Assembly: GCA_027064715.1 (NCBI GenBank) | Contig: JAMOPG010000198.1 | Coordinates: 1 to 34,431 of the forward strand | From: Desulfobacterales bacterium | GTDB lineage: Bacteria > Desulfobacterota > Desulfovibrionia > Desulfovibrionales > Desulfothermaceae | Length of the DNA: 34,431 nucleotides | Direction of reading: 5' to 3' | Shown: positions 1-7,633 of the stretch, piece after piece | How the letters are laid out: each line of letters starts with the position of its first letter | Numbering within the stretch: position 1 is the stretch's first letter | Made by a program: the position numbers and the translations under genes | The notes under the pieces: model-generated | The model's database searches: none | Seen by the model: the letters and a program-made list of their open reading frames with translations, nothing else | Told to the model about the DNA's origin: nothing

Positions 1-1152
1 GATAAGGACTTTAATGTCTTATATTTAAATGAGCTAGGTAAAAAGCTTGTTGGATCAGATGGTGAAGGTAAAAAGTGTTACGACCTTTTTAAGACTTCTG
101 ATTGTCAAACAGACAGATGTGCCTGTGCAAGGGCCATGAAGAGTTTACAACTAGAGGTTTCTCAGACAGATGCACATCCAGGCTCAATGGATTTAGAAAT
201 AGAATATTATGGTCTTCCAATTGTTAATAGACGAGGAGATGTGGTTGGTGCCGCTGAATTGATAATTGATCAAACCCAGACAAAGAACATGTTAAATAAA
301 ATGCAAAAAGTAGCAAGAGACACGGCTGAAATAGCTGAGCGTGTGTCAACTGCAACTGAAGAATTATCTGCCCAGGTGGAACAGGTATCCAGAGGGGCTG
401 AAGAACAAAAGTCCAGGATGTATGAGACAGCAACTGCAATGGAACAGATGAATGCCACAGTTTTAGAGGTTGCAAAAAATGCAGCCAATGCTGCTGAAAG
501 CGCTGATAATTCTAAAAAAGAGGCAGAAAATGGGGCTGAAGTGGTAAAGAATGCAGTAATTGCCATAAAGAAAGTGAATGAAGTAGCTCAAGGCCTAAAA
601 GAGAATTTAAACACTTTAAGTGAAAATGCTGATTCCATTGGTCAGGTTATGGATGTAATTTTGGATATAACAGACCAGACCAACCTCCTTGCCTTAAATG
701 CAGCAATAGAGGCTGCAAGGGCAGGAGAGGCAGGTAGAGGTTTTGCTGTAGTAGCAGATGAGGTGAGAAAACTTGCAGAAAAGACCATGGAAGCTGCCAC
801 TCAAGTAGGAGAGGTAATTAAAACAATACAGGATGGTGTAAAGCAAAGTATAGAGAGCATGGATGCAGCATCAGAGGCAGTGGAAAAAGCTACCAGTTTA
901 GCAGAACAGTCAGGAGAGGCCTTGGAGAAGATTGTTGAATTATCCAATGATACCAGTAATCAAATCCAGAACATCGCAACTGCAGCAGAAGAACAATCAG
1001 CAACATCTGAAGAGATCAAACAGAGGATAGACGATGTAAATAGAATAACAGAAGAGACCGCAGATGCAATGGTCCAGGCATCTCAGGCAGTTCAAGAACT
1101 TGCTAGCATGACAGCTGAATTAAATGGACTCATTAAAGAGTTAGAAGGATAA
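1..1152 (+). CDS. Methyl-accepting chemotaxis protein, C-terminal part (5' end outside window)
   Basis: The reading frame is open from base 1, so the gene begins upstream; 383 residues are visible. The first ~95 residues are the end of a PAS-like sensor domain with four cysteines (visible residues 26, 35, 40, 42), followed by a linker and a long helical receptor signalling domain. The hairpin tip is unmistakable around [19 protein letters not shown] and continues into [18 protein letters not shown], the contact site for CheA/CheW. Alanine/glutamate-rich heptads on both sides are the methylation helices. No membrane segment lies in the visible part, so it cannot be told whether the receptor is membrane-bound or cytoplasmic. 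The ligand is unknown; the cysteine cluster could mean redox, metal or cofactor sensing, which is inference. No CheR-binding pentapeptide is present: the protein ends in LIKELEG. A terminator follows immediately. Confidence 0.93.
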   Translation, partial: DKDFNVLYLNELGKKLVGSDGEGKKCYDLFKTSDCQTDRCACARAMKSLQLEVSQTDAHPGSMDLEIEYYGLPIVNRRGDVVGAAELIIDQTQTKNMLNKMQKVARDTAEIAERVSTATEELSAQVEQVSRGAEEQKSRMYETATAMEQMNATVLEVAKNAANAAESADNSKKEAENGAEVVKNAVIAIKKVNEVAQGLKENLNTLSENADSIGQVMDVILDITDQTNLLALNAAIEAARAGEAGRGFAVVADEVRKLAEKTMEAATQVGEVIKTIQDGVKQSIESMDAASEAVEKATSLAEQSGEALEKIVELSNDTSNQIQNIATAAEEQSATSEEIKQRIDDVNRITEETADAMVQASQAVQELASMTAELNGLIKELEG

Positions 1153-1164
1153 AAAATGTGCTCA

Positions 1165-1198
1165 AAAGATGGTCAGGCCAGTTGGTCTGACCATCTTT
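1165..1198 (+). terminator. Rho-independent terminator after the chemoreceptor gene
   Basis: A perfect 12-bp inverted repeat (AAAGATGGTCAG / CTGACCATCTTT) encloses a 10-nt loop, 13 bases after the chemoreceptor stop codon. The 3' arm ends in a T-run (TTTATTGTT). The minus strand also shows a T-rich tract after its arm, so the hairpin may also stop transcripts from the convergent oligosaccharyltransferase gene. Confidence 0.85.
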
Positions 1199-1305
1199 AT
1201 TGTTAAAGTGACTCAACATACCTATATTAATGGCCTTTTCGTGGGGAATTTATTTTACTTTTGACAGAACTATTAGAGGCTCAGGAGATGTTATTTACGC
1301 AACTT

Positions 1306-3408
1306 TTAATTTACCTTATAAACCCTGGTCCAAGGAGCGTGATCTATAACTAATGTAAAGTGGGGAGCAAACTCCTTCGGTGGTTTTAGTAGCATCTGAA
1401 CCATATTGGAATGATAAATTATAGAATCTGCTAAGAACAATTCGTTGGAGAGTTCATTTAAGATTGCATATATGTCAGTTCCATGGGAATATGTCATTTC
1501 TCTGGTCCTACCATGTTTGTCAATAATTAAAATACCATCTAATTTGATGTTCTTGTTATTTATTGTCATCTCTCCGGATCCCAAATTGATCTCTATTTTT
1601 CCACTAACACTTTGGATCTTTCCTGGGAAGGCCTCACCAAGGCTTATATCCCATGTACCAAAATAACAAATCCAATATGCAAGTTTTAGATTTTCCCAGG
1701 ATAAAACTAGATATTGTGAAGGGATGTTTTTTATTGGTAATATTTTTTGTTTTAAAGAATCTATAAATTTTTTGGCGTTTTCTCTTCCCATCTTATCTAA
1801 CTGGGCAACAGGATCAGCAAGATATATTTGCCAATATTTTGGCAAATCCTTCTTTTCATATTTTTCTTTATTGGTTATATATTCTATTAGTTGTGATTTT
1901 GTTATATATTTTATGAGATTAGCAGCTTGTATAGGGGATGATGAAGTATGAACAACAGCAAGTGGATATAAAAATGGACCGTCATGTACACCTCCATCTC
2001 CAAATGATGGCCTTTTTGCAAAATATTGTGCAGCATATCCATAATCCCACCATTGCCATAGCCTTGCGTCTCGTGTAGTGATCTTTTCCAACTCCTTAAA
2101 TGTAGCTGCATAGATTTTAGGTAGAATTGGTGCAGGTTTAAATTTTTTTGCAATATTGATGGTGGGAATCAGGATTAATATTGTGATTACAATTTGAAAG
2201 ATCCACTGACCACTCTTTGGTAAGAGTTTTTTAAAGAAAAGACCTAAACCAAAACCTATACCCATACCAATGGCCATACCTCCATACATGGAAAACCTAT
2301 TTCCAAGCTTAACAGAACTAATTCCCAGCAAAATAAAAATAATAAATACTAAAGATGAAGGCTTTTTTATAAAAAGATATATAAGTCCAATGATTCCAAT
2401 AAGAAAAGTTGGTATATTATAGGCCATTCTAATTATTGCCCTATGGAAATCTAGATTTTGGGCTTCTTTTATGCTTTGTAATACACTTGGAAGGATTATT
2501 GTATGCTCTGTGTCAGGGAGATAAGGGATTATTTTGGCATATTTTAAAGTCTTAATAACTGATTTATAGAATAATAAGTAGAGTTCACTATGGAATATGA
2601 CTACTATTAAACTTAAAAACATACAGGAATATATAAAGGAATTTGATACTTTTTTTGAAGTTAAAAAATATCCAAGCAAAAATAGTACAATAATAATTCC
2701 AATGATAAAATCAAATGTTAGGATAAAAATAAAGAAAAAGCCAAGTAAGGGGTATGAAAATTCCATTTTGTTTTTTTGTTTTATAAAAAAGGCAACTATA
2801 AAACCAACTGCCAGTGTAAAAAGTGCAACTGGTTTGGCAGTGCCATAAAACCACATGTAAATTGCACCAATGATCCCTGTTATTATGGGAAGGAGAAAAG
2901 GAAAAGGTTTAGATTTTTGTGGTTGTTTTTCTAAAGAATCAATAAAGATAGATAGTCCAGTGCAAAAGGCCACAAGTAACCCAAGAGCTCCAAAATCTGT
3001 ATCTAAGAATCCTAGTCTAGTTCGTGATAGGTATCCTATACAACATGAACCTAAAATAGCAGCTGGCATTATACCAGGTAACAGATCATAATATCTTGCC
3101 AAAAAGATTAAGGGAATCACTAAAATAGAACAAGCAACTGCTTGACTAAAAAAACCTATCTTCCAGGAGGGGATGTTTGTAATATTTGAAATTGCCCTAA
3201 CCATAAGGCCAAGGGGCTCACTTGGATTCCTACCTGTACCCATGGCATTTGCAAGGAAATAATAGGCATCATGGGTTGCCATTATCTTTTCACCATTTAT
3301 CTCATATGCAGGATTATTCCACTTGGGAAGTTCAATAAGCCTTACTCCAATAGGAATACACAGACATATAATTAACAATATGAGAGTTATTATTTTTTTT
3401 CTATCCAT
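1306..3408 (-). CDS. STT3/PglB-type oligosaccharyltransferase
   Basis: A 700-residue integral membrane protein of the STT3/PglB family, the single-subunit enzyme that transfers a lipid-linked glycan to asparagine in N-x-S/T sequons on the periplasmic face. The N-terminal two thirds is made of many hydrophobic helices. The C-terminal soluble domain carries the family-defining WWDYG sequence (W453-G457). The acidic metal/sequon residues are visible as D47 in a THDAYYF loop and as a DTD motif (D136, D138). I chose the ATG at 3408 over a start nine codons upstream because a GGAGG ribosome site sits about 8 bases before it; the extra upstream residues would cover that site. The gene stands alone, convergent to the chemoreceptor and divergent from the mla operon, with no glycan-assembly (pgl-like) genes nearby. 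Length agrees with PglB (about 710). Glycan and target proteins are unknown. Confidence 0.92.
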   Translation of the reverse strand: MDRKKIITLILLIICLCIPIGVRLIELPKWNNPAYEINGEKIMATHDAYYFLANAMGTGRNPSEPLGLMVRAISNITNIPSWKIGFFSQAVACSILVIPLIFLARYYDLLPGIMPAAILGSCCIGYLSRTRLGFLDTDFGALGLLVAFCTGLSIFIDSLEKQPQKSKPFPFLLPIITGIIGAIYMWFYGTAKPVALFTLAVGFIVAFFIKQKNKMEFSYPLLGFFFIFILTFDFIIGIIIVLFLLGYFLTSKKVSNSFIYSCMFLSLIVVIFHSELYLLFYKSVIKTLKYAKIIPYLPDTEHTIILPSVLQSIKEAQNLDFHRAIIRMAYNIPTFLIGIIGLIYLFIKKPSSLVFIIFILLGISSVKLGNRFSMYGGMAIGMGIGFGLGLFFKKLLPKSGQWIFQIVITILILIPTINIAKKFKPAPILPKIYAATFKELEKITTRDARLWQWWDYGYAAQYFAKRPSFGDGGVHDGPFLYPLAVVHTSSSPIQAANLIKYITKSQLIEYITNKEKYEKKDLPKYWQIYLADPVAQLDKMGRENAKKFIDSLKQKILPIKNIPSQYLVLSWENLKLAYWICYFGTWDISLGEAFPGKIQSVSGKIEINLGSGEMTINNKNIKLDGILIIDKHGRTREMTYSHGTDIYAILNELSNELFLADSIIYHSNMVQMLLKPPKEFAPHFTLVIDHAPWTRVYKVN

Positions 3409-3566
3409 CTTTCCTACCTCCATTTGAAAGTTCATCTAACTTTTCATCAGAGAGCAAGAATCCATTTTAACTGATTAGATTTTATTTGAAAAAATTAACT
3501 TGGAACTTAAGATAAAGTCAACAAATATATTTTATTGAACAAATTTCGTATTTTTCTATCCAGATA

Positions 3567-3595
3567 TTGACCATTAGGGAAAAAATAAATAGTAT
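3567..3595 (+). promoter_or_regulatory. Putative sigma-70 promoter of the mla operon
   Basis: TTGACC at 3567 and TAGTAT at 3590 are separated by exactly 17 bases, giving a predicted start about 40 bases before the mlaE ATG. The stretch lies in the 235-base divergent gap between the oligosaccharyltransferase gene and mlaE. This is a consensus match by eye only. Confidence 0.5.
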
Positions 3596-3643
3596 CTCTT
3601 TTACCTTTTTGTGTGTTGTTAAACAACAATCAAGGAAAATCAA

Positions 3644-4450
3644 ATGAAAAATAGCTCCTCAAGATCTTTAGAGTTTCTATCTTTGCCTGGAAGAATTGTA
3701 TTGGAATTTATAAGGGAGTTAGGGCATATTTTTATTTTTTTTATAAAGGGTGTAATATTTTCTTTGATGCCTCCTTATGATATCTATAAGATCTTACAAC
3801 AAATCTATTTTATAGGGTTTAAGTCCATTTTTGTAATTTCATTGGTTGGCCTGTTTACAGGTATGGTCCTTGGACTTCAGGGATATTATACACTGATAAA
3901 ATTCGAAGCTGAAGGGGCATTAGGAGTAGTTGTTGCACTGTCTATTATTAGAGAACTTGGTCCAGTTTTGGGTGCACTAATGATTATAGGCAGGGCAGGT
4001 TCAGCAATGGCTGCAGAATTGGGTATAATGAGGATTACTGAACAGATCGATGCACTAGAGACAATGAATATAAATTCTGTAAAATTTTTGTTCTCTCCAA
4101 GACTCATTGCCTCCATTATTTGTTTTCCATTTTTAACAGCCATTTATGATGTGATTGGTATCATAGGGGGATATCTCACAGGGGTGGTACTTCTTGGAAT
4201 AAATTCTGGGACATATTTTTCAAAAATGGAAACAGTGGTAACAATGGAGGATATAAGGGTTGGTTTTTATAAGGCCCTGGTATTTGGAATATTGATGGTG
4301 ACTATTTGCTGTTATCAGGGCTATTTTGTACATAAAAGAAGAGAAGGTTTTGGTGCTAGGGGAGTGAGTTTTGCTACTACAAGTGCAGTGGTTATATCTT
4401 CTGTGTTAGTTTTGGTGGGAGATTATGTACTTACATCATTTTTACTCTAG
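3644..4450 (+). CDS. mlaE: Phospholipid ABC transporter permease MlaE
   Basis: A 268-residue inner-membrane permease of the MlaE/YrbE family. It is the membrane subunit of the Mla complex, which moves phospholipids between inner and outer membranes and keeps the outer leaflet asymmetric. The conserved core is visible around residues 80-150: a GMVLGLQGY segment, then SIIRELGPVLGAL and IGRAGSAMAAELG, then a glutamate-rich EQIDALETM coupling region that contacts the ATPase. Five or so hydrophobic helices span the rest. It is first in the set mlaE-F-D-C-A; the next start lies 21 bases downstream. The ATG is preceded by an AAGGAAAA ribosome site. Length is near the usual 260. Confidence 0.95.
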   Translation: MKNSSSRSLEFLSLPGRIVLEFIRELGHIFIFFIKGVIFSLMPPYDIYKILQQIYFIGFKSIFVISLVGLFTGMVLGLQGYYTLIKFEAEGALGVVVALSIIRELGPVLGALMIIGRAGSAMAAELGIMRITEQIDALETMNINSVKFLFSPRLIASIICFPFLTAIYDVIGIIGGYLTGVVLLGINSGTYFSKMETVVTMEDIRVGFYKALVFGILMVTICCYQGYFVHKRREGFGARGVSFATTSAVVISSVLVLVGDYVLTSFLL

Positions 4451-4471
4451 GATTTGTTGGGTAGTAAAAAT

Positions 4472-5680
4472 ATGAAAGAACCAATAATAGAATTTAGAGA
4501 TGTCCACAAGAGCTATGGGGATAAAACTGTCTTAAATGGAGTTAATCTTAGGCTATATGAGGGTGAAGTAACCACAATTATTGGCAAAAGTGGTGTTGGC
4601 AAAAGTGTGTCTTTAAAGCTCATGATAGGTTTAGACACACCAGATAAAGGGGATATCCTTTTTAAAGGGCAGTCTATTCTGAAAATGCCTAAAAAGAGAT
4701 GGAAAGAGGTAAAAAAAGAGATAAATTTTATGTTTCAAAATAATGCCCTGTTTGATTCACTCACAATATTTGAAAATATCGCCCTTCCTTTAAAAGAGAC
4801 TACCAGGCTTAGCAGCAAAAAGATAAAAGAGAAAGTTTTAAATATGATGGAGGCGTTAGATATTTTAGGGCATGAAAACAAATACCCTTCTCAATTATCT
4901 GGAGGCATGCAAAAGAGGGTGGCTTTAGCCAGGGCCCTGGTCACTGATCCAAAAATGGTACTGTTTGATGAGCCCACTGCAGGATTAGATCCTGTAAGAA
5001 GAAAGAGTGTATTGGAGATGATAATCTCAAAACAAAAGGAATTTGGTTTTACTGCAGTATTGGTAAGCCATGATGTACCCGATGTGTTTTATATATCTAA
5101 TAGGGTGGCTATACTAGAGAGTGGAGATTTTATCTTTCAAGGCAGTCCAAGGGAATTAGAATTCAATGAACATCCAGTGGTCTATGAGTTTATAAATAGT
5201 CTTGAGTTCTTAAAAAATGATGTTGCTGGTATGATGACAAGAAGAGATTTTGAAAAATTTTTTAAATCTATATTAGAAAAGGATGATCAAAGAGATTTGT
5301 ATTTGGTTGTGTATGAAATAGCCAGATACAATGAGTTGATAGAAAAGGTAGGGCACATAACACCATTTTATATTTTGCAGGATTTGGTTTCTCTGTGTAA
5401 ATCTATTTGCAAGGACAATATCTTGGGAATTGGAAAATATGGACCTGATAAAGTAGTTTCCATTGTAGATACTAGTAGATTTAATTTTAAGGATAAATTA
5501 AATGCAATTCAAAAAAGTATTAAAAATAAAGATCTTAAATATTCTGTTACTTCAGCTAGATGTGTAGAATTTTCCATATTCATTGGTTTTACTGAGGTAA
5601 AGAAGGATAAGACAATTATAGAATTGGTTGACAATGCCTTAAAAAATAAAATATTACTGGCTAGTTTAACATGTAATTAA
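4472..5680 (+). CDS. mlaF: Phospholipid ABC transporter ATPase MlaF with a C-terminal GGDEF-like extension
   Basis: Residues 1-245 are a complete ABC ATPase of the MlaF type: Walker A GKSGVGKS, Q-loop MFQNNALFDSLT, signature LSGGMQKRVALARAL, Walker B MVLFDEPTAGLDP and switch histidine in VSHDV. It would power phospholipid movement with MlaE and MlaD. MlaF is normally about 270 residues; this one has 402. The extra ~140 residues look like a degenerate nucleotide-cyclase (GGDEF) fold: an initial strand LYLVVYEIARYNEL, a VGH segment, YGPDK (323-327) where active cyclases have GGDEF, then a FSIFIGFTEV strand and a VDNALKNK helix matching the SiG and AD-AL-aK landmarks. Catalytic residues are absent. 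No MlaB STAS gene occurs in the operon. I prefer the ATG at 4472 to a TTG at 4454. The ATPase call is firm; the domain match is by eye. Confidence 0.92.
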   Translation: MKEPIIEFRDVHKSYGDKTVLNGVNLRLYEGEVTTIIGKSGVGKSVSLKLMIGLDTPDKGDILFKGQSILKMPKKRWKEVKKEINFMFQNNALFDSLTIFENIALPLKETTRLSSKKIKEKVLNMMEALDILGHENKYPSQLSGGMQKRVALARALVTDPKMVLFDEPTAGLDPVRRKSVLEMIISKQKEFGFTAVLVSHDVPDVFYISNRVAILESGDFIFQGSPRELEFNEHPVVYEFINSLEFLKNDVAGMMTRRDFEKFFKSILEKDDQRDLYLVVYEIARYNELIEKVGHITPFYILQDLVSLCKSICKDNILGIGKYGPDKVVSIVDTSRFNFKDKLNAIQKSIKNKDLKYSVTSARCVEFSIFIGFTEVKKDKTIIELVDNALKNKILLASLTCN

Positions 5681-5696
5681 AAAAGAGGATGGGGAT

Positions 5697-6155
5697 ATGT
5701 CAGACAAAAAATATTATATTGAATTAACTGTGGGAATCTTTGTTTTTATATCTCTTTTATGTGTAGGTTATTTGACTATAAAACTTGGCAAGATGGAGCT
5801 TGTTGGTAATAAATATTATACTATCAAAGCGAGATTTAGTAATATAACAGGGCTTAAAACAGGCAATGAAGTGAGGATATCGGGGGTAGAAGTGGGACGA
5901 GTAAAAAAGATAGAATTAAATACTCAAGACTATTCAGCAATTGTTTATATGGATATAAGGAAAGATGTAAAATTGAGCGATGATTCCATAGCATCTATTA
6001 AAACCAATGGCCTTATTGGGGATAAATATATTGCTATATCTCCAGGTGGTTCAGGTCTATATTTAAAAGAAGGAGATATGATAGTAGATACTGAGCCTCC
6101 ATTGGACTTTGAGAATTTGGTCAATAAATATGTCTTTGGAAGTGTAAAAAAATAA
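5697..6155 (+). CDS. mlaD: MCE-domain lipid-binding protein MlaD
   Basis: A 152-residue protein with one N-terminal membrane helix (about residues 8-28) and one MCE domain in the periplasm. MlaD forms a hexameric ring on MlaE through which phospholipids pass. The MCE signature reads KARFSNITGLKTGNEVRISG and continues VEVGRVKKIEL, with a later SIKTNGLIGDKYIAISPG segment, as in E. coli MlaD. The C-terminal tail is short. The start follows a GAGGATGGGG purine-rich site, 16 bases after mlaF. Its position between the ATPase and the MlaC gene matches standard mla order. Confidence 0.94.
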   Translation: MSDKKYYIELTVGIFVFISLLCVGYLTIKLGKMELVGNKYYTIKARFSNITGLKTGNEVRISGVEVGRVKKIELNTQDYSAIVYMDIRKDVKLSDDSIASIKTNGLIGDKYIAISPGGSGLYLKEGDMIVDTEPPLDFENLVNKYVFGSVKK

Positions 6156-6168
6156 GGAAGATAGAGCC

Positions 6169-6816
6169 ATGAAAAAAATGATCTTTACTTTGGTTGTTTT
6201 TATTAACTTATGTGTGATAACTAGTTCCTATTCAATGGGACCAAAAGAGCATCTTAGGTTATATATTGATAAAGCAATCTCAGTGTTCAATGAATATGAT
6301 ATAGAAAAAAACTCTACAGAATATAATAGGGCATTTGAGTGCAGACTGGTTAATTTGGCAGATGAGATCTTTGCATTTAATATCATGTCTAGGATGGTGC
6401 TTGGATATAACTGGAATAAATTCTCAAAAAAACAGCAACATGAATTTGTATGTCTTTTTGTTGGATTGCTTGCTGACCATTATTTTGATAAAATCTTAGA
6501 ACATATAAATGATGTAAAAAATTACAATAAAGAAAATATAGAAATTTTAGAAGAAAAATTTTTTACTCCTACAAAAGCAGAGGTGGATACCAAAATTAAA
6601 TATCAAGATAAAGTCACACCTGTAAATTATAGATTTTTGTATTATCAAAATAAGTGGCAGATCTATGATGTAATAATAGAAGGTGTAAGCCTTATTAAGA
6701 ATTATAGAAGTCAATTTAAAGAATTGTTTATGAAGCAAACTCCAGAAGAAATATTAAAGGATTTAAGGGAAAAGGTAAAAGATATAAGTTGTTTAAAAAA
6801 TTGTAATATAAATTAA
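6169..6816 (+). CDS. mlaC: Periplasmic phospholipid shuttle MlaC
   Basis: A 215-residue exported protein. The N-terminus (lysines, then a hydrophobic stretch to about residue 22) is a signal peptide. The remainder fits the MlaC/Ttg2D family, which ferries phospholipids across the periplasm between MlaA and MlaFED. Visible family traits are the early FNIMSRMVLGYNWNKFSKKQ segment, the long helices, and the late tract VNYRFLYYQNKWQIYDVIIE followed by GVSLIKNYRSQF, the best conserved part of MlaC. Identity is low elsewhere, but neighbours and length (MlaC about 210) agree. It follows mlaD by 13 bases. Confidence 0.9.
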   Translation: MKKMIFTLVVFINLCVITSSYSMGPKEHLRLYIDKAISVFNEYDIEKNSTEYNRAFECRLVNLADEIFAFNIMSRMVLGYNWNKFSKKQQHEFVCLFVGLLADHYFDKILEHINDVKNYNKENIEILEEKFFTPTKAEVDTKIKYQDKVTPVNYRFLYYQNKWQIYDVIIEGVSLIKNYRSQFKELFMKQTPEEILKDLREKVKDISCLKNCNIN

Positions 6817-6837
6817 AACTCAAGATGTTATAATATT

Positions 6838-7575
6838 ATGAATAAGATAACAACAATTTTAATTATAAGCCTTACAATTTTTATGTTTGTATCACCTTTG
6901 TATTGTCAAGAAAATGATTTAGACAAATTAATGGTAGAGCTTGAAGAAGACTACTCAAAAGACACAAAAAAGATAAATGATCCTTTGGAACCTATAAATA
7001 GGGCCTTTTTTAAGATAAATGACATCTTGATGGTTTATGTATTAAATCCTGTTACAAAAGTTTATTCTCAAGTATTACCTGACAATTTTAGACAAGGGAT
7101 ATCAAGGGGATTTAATAATATAAAATATCCAATACGAGGTGTAAATAGATTTCTTCAGTTAAATTTTTCATTGTTTTTCAAAGAAACAGCAAGGTTTATT
7201 ATAAACACTTCATTGGGCTTTTTCGGATTTATAGATGCAGCATCAGGTATTTCATATTTAAAACCACCACCTACAACAGATACAGGTATTACTCTGGGAA
7301 AATATGGTGTTGGACATGGATGTTATCTAGTGTTACCAGTTTTAGGTCCATCATCCTTAAGGGATGGAATTGGATTTATTGGAGATCATTTTTTAAATCC
7401 CGTAACATATGTAGAGCCTAATTATGCATCTTTTTTATTAAAGGGTGAAGATAAGTTAAATAAATTGTCATTTCATATGAAAGATTATGAGGACTTAAAG
7501 GCATCAGCAATGGATCCATATATTTCCTTTAGAAATGCATACTTGCAAAACAGAGAATACTATTTATCAAAATAG
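6838..7575 (+). CDS. mlaA: Outer-membrane phospholipid-retrieval protein MlaA (VacJ)
   Basis: A 245-residue MlaA/VacJ homologue. The family forms a ring-shaped channel in the outer membrane that takes mislocalised phospholipids from the outer leaflet and hands them to MlaC. Diagnostic stretches are NDPLEPINRAFFKIND, then TDTGITLGKYGVGHG and LVLPVLGPSSLRDGIG. The N-terminus is a signal peptide ending near SPLYC. A cysteine is present, but the residues before it (P-L-Y) do not make a good lipobox, so lipoprotein processing is uncertain, unlike in E. coli. It is the last gene of the mla set, 21 bases after mlaC; uvrA follows after 58 bases with no visible terminator, so read-through is possible. 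Confidence 0.94.
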   Translation: MNKITTILIISLTIFMFVSPLYCQENDLDKLMVELEEDYSKDTKKINDPLEPINRAFFKINDILMVYVLNPVTKVYSQVLPDNFRQGISRGFNNIKYPIRGVNRFLQLNFSLFFKETARFIINTSLGFFGFIDAASGISYLKPPPTTDTGITLGKYGVGHGCYLVLPVLGPSSLRDGIGFIGDHFLNPVTYVEPNYASFLLKGEDKLNKLSFHMKDYEDLKASAMDPYISFRNAYLQNREYYLSK

Positions 7576-7633
7576 TTTCACAATATCCAGAAAGTAAAAA
7601 AGTCTCTTCCTCGATTTTTAAAAAAATTACAGT

